This document shows, one piece after another, positions 60,611-64,000 of a DNA stretch of 64,000 nucleotides. A model generated the notes under the pieces. That model saw only the letters and a list, made by a program, of their open reading frames with translations, had not been told where the DNA came from and searched no databases. The position numbers and the translations under genes were made by a program. The stretch comes from Haloarcula marismortui ATCC 43049. Its GTDB lineage: Archaea > Halobacteriota > Halobacteria > Halobacteriales > Haloarculaceae. Positions within the stretch are counted from its first letter, which is position 1. Each line of letters starts with the position of its first letter. Where the stretch lies: the NCBI RefSeq assembly GCF_000011085.1, contig NC_006396.1:2542001-2606000 (forward strand). Reading direction: 5' to 3'.

Positions 60611-62002
60611 ATGGGTAGCAAACCTGTCTTAGTCGTCACGGCCGACGGGCTGGATACCGCCACTCTTGAATCTGCCCTCGCTGACACACCGGCTTCGATC
60701 ACGTACCTGTCGGACCTCACGGACCTCTTTGATACGCTCACCCATTCGGTGTTCCACGCGCTCGTACTGCCCGAAACAGTCGATGGCCAGTCCGGAACCG
60801 ATATCGCGTACGGCGTCAGGACGCTGTTTCCCGACCTGCCGGTAATCATTGTTGGCGAGGACCCGGAAGCAGTCCCGGATACCCTCGAGGTGACGGCCGT
60901 TGAGCCGTCGGCACGTCTCGAAGACGCCGTCGCCGAGGCCGTCCGGGATAGCCTCGGTGCCGAGCCACCGACTGTCGCTGGACGCCCACCGTCCCCGATG
61001 GAGACGCTGTTACTCTCCCTGTTCAACGAACTGCCGGACCACCTGTATGCGAAAGACGATCAGGCCCGACACGTCCTGCTGGGCCGGGGGTTCAACGAGC
61101 CAACCGACCGGCTCGGGCTCACCGACGTCGAAGTCCCGGAACTGGCCGAGGAACACGCGAGAGCGGCCCTGCGTGATGAGATGGACGTTATCGAGGAGGA
61201 AACAGACCGGGTCGAAGTGGAGGAGTTCCTCGACCTTGATGCGTCGTACGTTCGCACCCGAAAGATGCCGTGGTACGATTCCACTGGCGACGTTCAGGGT
61301 ATCATCGGACACACTCAAGATATCACTGACCGAAAGCTCCGCGAGCACGCGTTTCGCCGCCAGAACGAACGGATGGTGAAAGTCGCACTCGTGGCGTCTC
61401 ATGAGCTTCGAAACGAACTGCAGATCGCGTACGGGCGACTCGAAGAGCTGGCTGACTGCGACGGTCCGACCGCCGACATTGCCGAGTCGCTGTCCCAGAT
61501 TTCTGCGATTATTGATACCGTCGTTGAACTCTCTACGAGTGACCCGAATGGCCCGGTCCAGCACGCCGAGATCGAACAGGTCCCGAAGCGAGAACACGTG
61601 TGGCTCTCCCGTCTCAGTCGAGAGGTGTGGGACACGCTCGCTGACAGTGAGGCATGCCTGACTTTCGATGGGGACACCCGTATTGTCGCCGATCAGGAGT
61701 CTGCCGGACTGTTGCTCCAGATACTGTTCCAGAACGCGCTTGAACACGCCGGACCGTCGGTCACCGTCACCGTCGGCCTGACGGCAGACGGCTTCTTCGT
61801 CGCAGATGACGGCCCGGGCATCGATGTCGAACCACCGGAACGGGTGTTCGATGCGGGTCACACTGCTGTCGCAGAGAACACTGGATTCGGACTCTATGTC
61901 GCCCGACGGGTCGCCGCTGACCAGGGGTGGACGGTCACAGCAGCGGAGAGCGAGTCGGGCGGTGCCCGATTCGATATCGGAAACGTCGACTGTCCCGAAT
62001 AG
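60611..62002 (+). CDS. Histidine kinase with pseudo-receiver and PAS-like domain
   Basis: 463 residues. Residues 1-115 look like a receiver domain that lacks the phosphorylatable Asp (LVLPE at 51-55 where LVLDD-type sequences are normal). A PAS-like domain (~125-240, ends HTQDITDRK), then HisKA with His264 (ASHELRNELQ), and the ATPase with ILFQNALEHA, ADDGPGID (398-405) and NTGFGLYVARR. Haloarchaeal kinases often fuse a receiver-like N-terminus to a PAS. Probably soluble cytoplasmic sensor. No response regulator is adjacent. Confidence 0.85.
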   Translation: MGSKPVLVVTADGLDTATLESALADTPASITYLSDLTDLFDTLTHSVFHALVLPETVDGQSGTDIAYGVRTLFPDLPVIIVGEDPEAVPDTLEVTAVEPSARLEDAVAEAVRDSLGAEPPTVAGRPPSPMETLLLSLFNELPDHLYAKDDQARHVLLGRGFNEPTDRLGLTDVEVPELAEEHARAALRDEMDVIEEETDRVEVEEFLDLDASYVRTRKMPWYDSTGDVQGIIGHTQDITDRKLREHAFRRQNERMVKVALVASHELRNELQIAYGRLEELADCDGPTADIAESLSQISAIIDTVVELSTSDPNGPVQHAEIEQVPKREHVWLSRLSREVWDTLADSEACLTFDGDTRIVADQESAGLLLQILFQNALEHAGPSVTVTVGLTADGFFVADDGPGIDVEPPERVFDAGHTAVAENTGFGLYVARRVAADQGWTVTAAESESGGARFDIGNVDCPE

Positions 62003-62153
62003 CGGGCGGTCAGTCGACCCTGGCGACGCTACCGCTCTGTAAGCAGGCAGCGCTCCGGACTCACACCCGTTGGCCTGTGCGTTCGTGCGGCGGACCCTGA
62101 TACCCTCCCGAAGGGAAAGGTATAGCACGGTCGCTGCCGGATGTTCCGATATC

Positions 62154-64000
62154 ATGACCACGACCGGTGAGGAACGCGAGCGGGGGTTCGATCATACGGA
62201 GATCGAGCCCCGGTGGCAGCGCACGTGGGACGAGGCCGACGTGTTCCGGATCGACGACGACGAGACCGACCCGGAGTACGTGCTGGCGATGTTCCCCTAC
62301 ACGTCCGGAAGCCTCCACATGGGCCACGTCCGGAACTACACAATCACGGATGCTTACGCCCGCTTCGAGCGGATGCGCGGCGAGAGCGTCCTCCACCCGA
62401 TGGGGTGGGACTCCTTCGGCCTCCCGGCTGAGAACGCCGCCGAGGAACGCGACACCAACCCGCGGGACTGGACGATGCAGTGCATCGACTCGATGCGTGA
62501 CCAGCTCACGGAGATGGGCTTTGGCTACGACTGGGACCGCGAACTCGCGACCTGTGAACCCGACTACTACCAGTGGAACCAGTGGCTGTTCAAACAGTTC
62601 CGCGAGGAAGGGCTGGTCGAGCGTCAGGCCGCCGAGCTGAACTGGTGTCCCTCCTGTGAGACTGTCCTCGCCGACGAGCAGGTCGAGGGCGAGGAAGAAC
62701 TGTGCTGGCGCTGTGACACGCCCATCGAGGCCCGCGAGATGGACCAGTGGTTCTTCACTATCACCGACTACGCCGAGGAACTGCTCGAGGACTTAGACGA
62801 CCTCGAGGGCTGGCCGAACAACGTCCGGGAGATGCAGCGTAACTGGATCGGCAAGCAAGAGGGGGCGAGCGTCGCCTTCGAGGTCGGCGACTACGGCGAG
62901 GTCGACATCTTCACGACCCGTCTGGACACCATCCACGGGGCGACGTTCTTCTCGCTGGCTCCCGGTCATCCCGTCGCGCAGGAGATCGCCCAACAGAACG
63001 ACGAGGTTGCGGAGTACATCGAGACGGCAGAGCAGGCCGACGAGGACGAGCTGGACGTAACTTCCGGCGTGTTCACCGGCGAGTACGCGACCAATCCCGC
63101 TACTGGCGAGGAGATTCCTGTCTACGTCGCCGACTACGTGCTGACCGACGTGGGAACCGGAGCGCTGTACGCCGTGCCAGCCCACGACGAGCGCGACCAC
63201 GAGTTTGCCACACACCACGACATCGACATCGTGCAGGTCGTCGAACCGACCGACGACGCGGACGCTGACCCCGAAGACATCGACGTGCAGGAAGCAGCCT
63301 ACCCCGAGGACGGCCTGCTGGTCAACAGCGGCGAGTTCGACGGGCTGGCGAGCGCCGAGGCCCGCGACCGCTTCGTCGAGGAGTTCGACGGCGAACACAG
63401 GACGGAGTACAACCTCCGCGACTGGGGTATCTCCCGCCAGCGCTACTGGGGCACGCCAATTCCGATGATTCACTGCGACGACTGTGGCTACGTCGAGGTC
63501 CCCGACGAGGATCTCCCCGTCGAACTGCCGGAGTTCGTCCACACGACTGGGAACCCGCTGGACGCCGCTGAGGAGTGGAAGCAGGTTGATTGTCCGGACT
63601 GCGGTGCCGACGCGGTGCGGGAGACGGACACGATGGACACCTTCGTCGACTCCTCGTGGTACTTCCTGCGGTACACCTCGCCGGAGATGGATGAGGCTCC
63701 CTTCGACGCCGAGCGGGCCAGCGACTGGATGCCGGTCGACCAGTACGTCGGCGGTATCGAACACGCCGTGATGCACCTGCTGTACGCCCGCTTCTTCACG
63801 AAAGTGCTTGACGACCTCGACATGGTTGATGGCGTCCGCGAACCCTTCACCAACCTCACGAACCAGGGGATGGTGCTTGGCGAGGACGGCAACAAGATGT
63901 CGAAGAGTCTGGATAACGGCGTCTCACCCCAGCGCATCATCGAGGAGTACGGCGCGGACACGGCCCGACTGTTCATCATGGAGGCCGCCCAGCCAGAGAA
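62154..64000 (+). CDS. leuS: Leucyl-tRNA synthetase, bacterial type (3' end outside window)
   Basis: At least 615 residues to the window edge, no stop. HMGH signature near residue 56-59 ([14 protein letters not shown]), then [17 protein letters not shown], a bacterial LeuRS pattern, the editing-domain region ([12 protein letters not shown]), WYFLRYTSP, and the KMSKS motif (NKMSKSLDN). It charges tRNA-Leu. [13 protein letters not shown] is unlike archaeal-eukaryotic LeuRS; divergent bacterial-type LeuRS in haloarchaea has been described. ATG 62154 is about 32 bases after a TATA-like GGTATAGC. Confidence 0.95.
   Translation, partial: MTTTGEERERGFDHTEIEPRWQRTWDEADVFRIDDDETDPEYVLAMFPYTSGSLHMGHVRNYTITDAYARFERMRGESVLHPMGWDSFGLPAENAAEERDTNPRDWTMQCIDSMRDQLTEMGFGYDWDRELATCEPDYYQWNQWLFKQFREEGLVERQAAELNWCPSCETVLADEQVEGEEELCWRCDTPIEAREMDQWFFTITDYAEELLEDLDDLEGWPNNVREMQRNWIGKQEGASVAFEVGDYGEVDIFTTRLDTIHGATFFSLAPGHPVAQEIAQQNDEVAEYIETAEQADEDELDVTSGVFTGEYATNPATGEEIPVYVADYVLTDVGTGALYAVPAHDERDHEFATHHDIDIVQVVEPTDDADADPEDIDVQEAAYPEDGLLVNSGEFDGLASAEARDRFVEEFDGEHRTEYNLRDWGISRQRYWGTPIPMIHCDDCGYVEVPDEDLPVELPEFVHTTGNPLDAAEEWKQVDCPDCGADAVRETDTMDTFVDSSWYFLRYTSPEMDEAPFDAERASDWMPVDQYVGGIEHAVMHLLYARFFTKVLDDLDMVDGVREPFTNLTNQGMVLGEDGNKMSKSLDNGVSPQRIIEEYGADTARLFIMEAAQPE

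Noticed and set aside
1..64000. Mobile elements, prophage, integrase or rRNA/tRNA genes
   Set aside because: I found no transposase, integrase or structural phage motifs and no tRNA-like or rRNA-like segments in the intergenic regions; a search with tRNAscan and IS databases would settle it.

Overview
The window is a stretch of high-GC haloarchaeal main-chromosome sequence, most likely from the genus Haloarcula or a close relative. Predicted proteins are strongly acidic. Genes start mostly from TATA-like boxes 24-30 bases before the start codon (leaderless style). Many small haloarchaea-type proteins are present. The polyhydroxyalkanoate genes encode a 181-residue PhaE and a 475-residue PhaC with the Cys162/Asp317/His346 triad, sizes and residues I recall for Haloarcula. 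There are no insertion sequences, phage genes, CRISPR arrays, rRNA or tRNA genes that I can see; this reads as core chromosome with conserved housekeeping islands.

Layout. 1-9.8 kb: the tail of a MutS-family gene, an Orc1/Cdc6 initiator, a lipoprotein, small hypothetical genes, a Rid-family protein, a MATE exporter, and a four-gene ABC importer operon (Tat lipoprotein, ATPase, two permeases). 9.8-15.6 kb: ferredoxin-like protein, Hel308 helicase translationally coupled to the KEOPS subunit Cgi121, an old-yellow-enzyme family flavoprotein and an alpha/beta hydrolase. 15.6-19.3 kb: the polyhydroxyalkanoate island, with a MaoC-type hydratase divergent from phaR-phaP-phaE-phaC. 20.4-24.3 kb: a thermosome subunit, an AAA+ ATPase and a protein with restriction-nuclease-like fold motifs. 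24.5-33.3 kb: sugar-nucleotide epimerases, cold-shock protein, an XPD/DinG-type Fe-S helicase, Taw2 and NMD3. 33.4-37 kb: HtpX, a 254-bp nested inverted repeat, PspAB and RadA. 37.4-49.5 kb: two aldo-keto reductases, a CPBP protease, an acyltransferase, a KaiC-like ATPase pair, a PHP-domain protein, a cupin, a glutamine amidotransferase, an Idh-type dehydrogenase and several small proteins. 49.7-55.4 kb: NucS, a HalOD1/HTH-10 regulator pair and MutS. 55.5-64 kb: a second thermosome subunit, a lipoprotein, an ornithine-cyclodeaminase family enzyme, twin zinc-ribbon microproteins, a histidine kinase with pseudo-receiver, and the start of a bacterial-type leucyl-tRNA synthetase.

How genes work together. 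DNA maintenance is heavily represented (Orc1, MutS and a MutS relative, NucS, Hel308, RadA, an Fe-S helicase). The pha genes form a complete granule module: hydratase supplying monomer, repressor, phasin, and the two-subunit synthase. Protein quality control is represented by two thermosome genes and by HtpX/PspAB.

Most interesting signals: (1) the PhaC C-terminus ends in a helix-hairpin-helix domain that aligns without gaps to the N-terminus of RadA encoded in the same window, suggesting a granule-nucleic-acid link; (2) both thermosome genes share a nearly identical promoter from TATA box to ATG and both are followed by clusters of hairpins; (3) a 254-bp element of four nested perfect arms lies between htpX and pspAB; (4) a nuclease-like protein lies beside an AAA+ ATPase; (5) an inverted pair of origin-recognition-box-like motifs lies downstream of radA; (6) a perfect palindrome upstream of phaR is a candidate PhaR operator.
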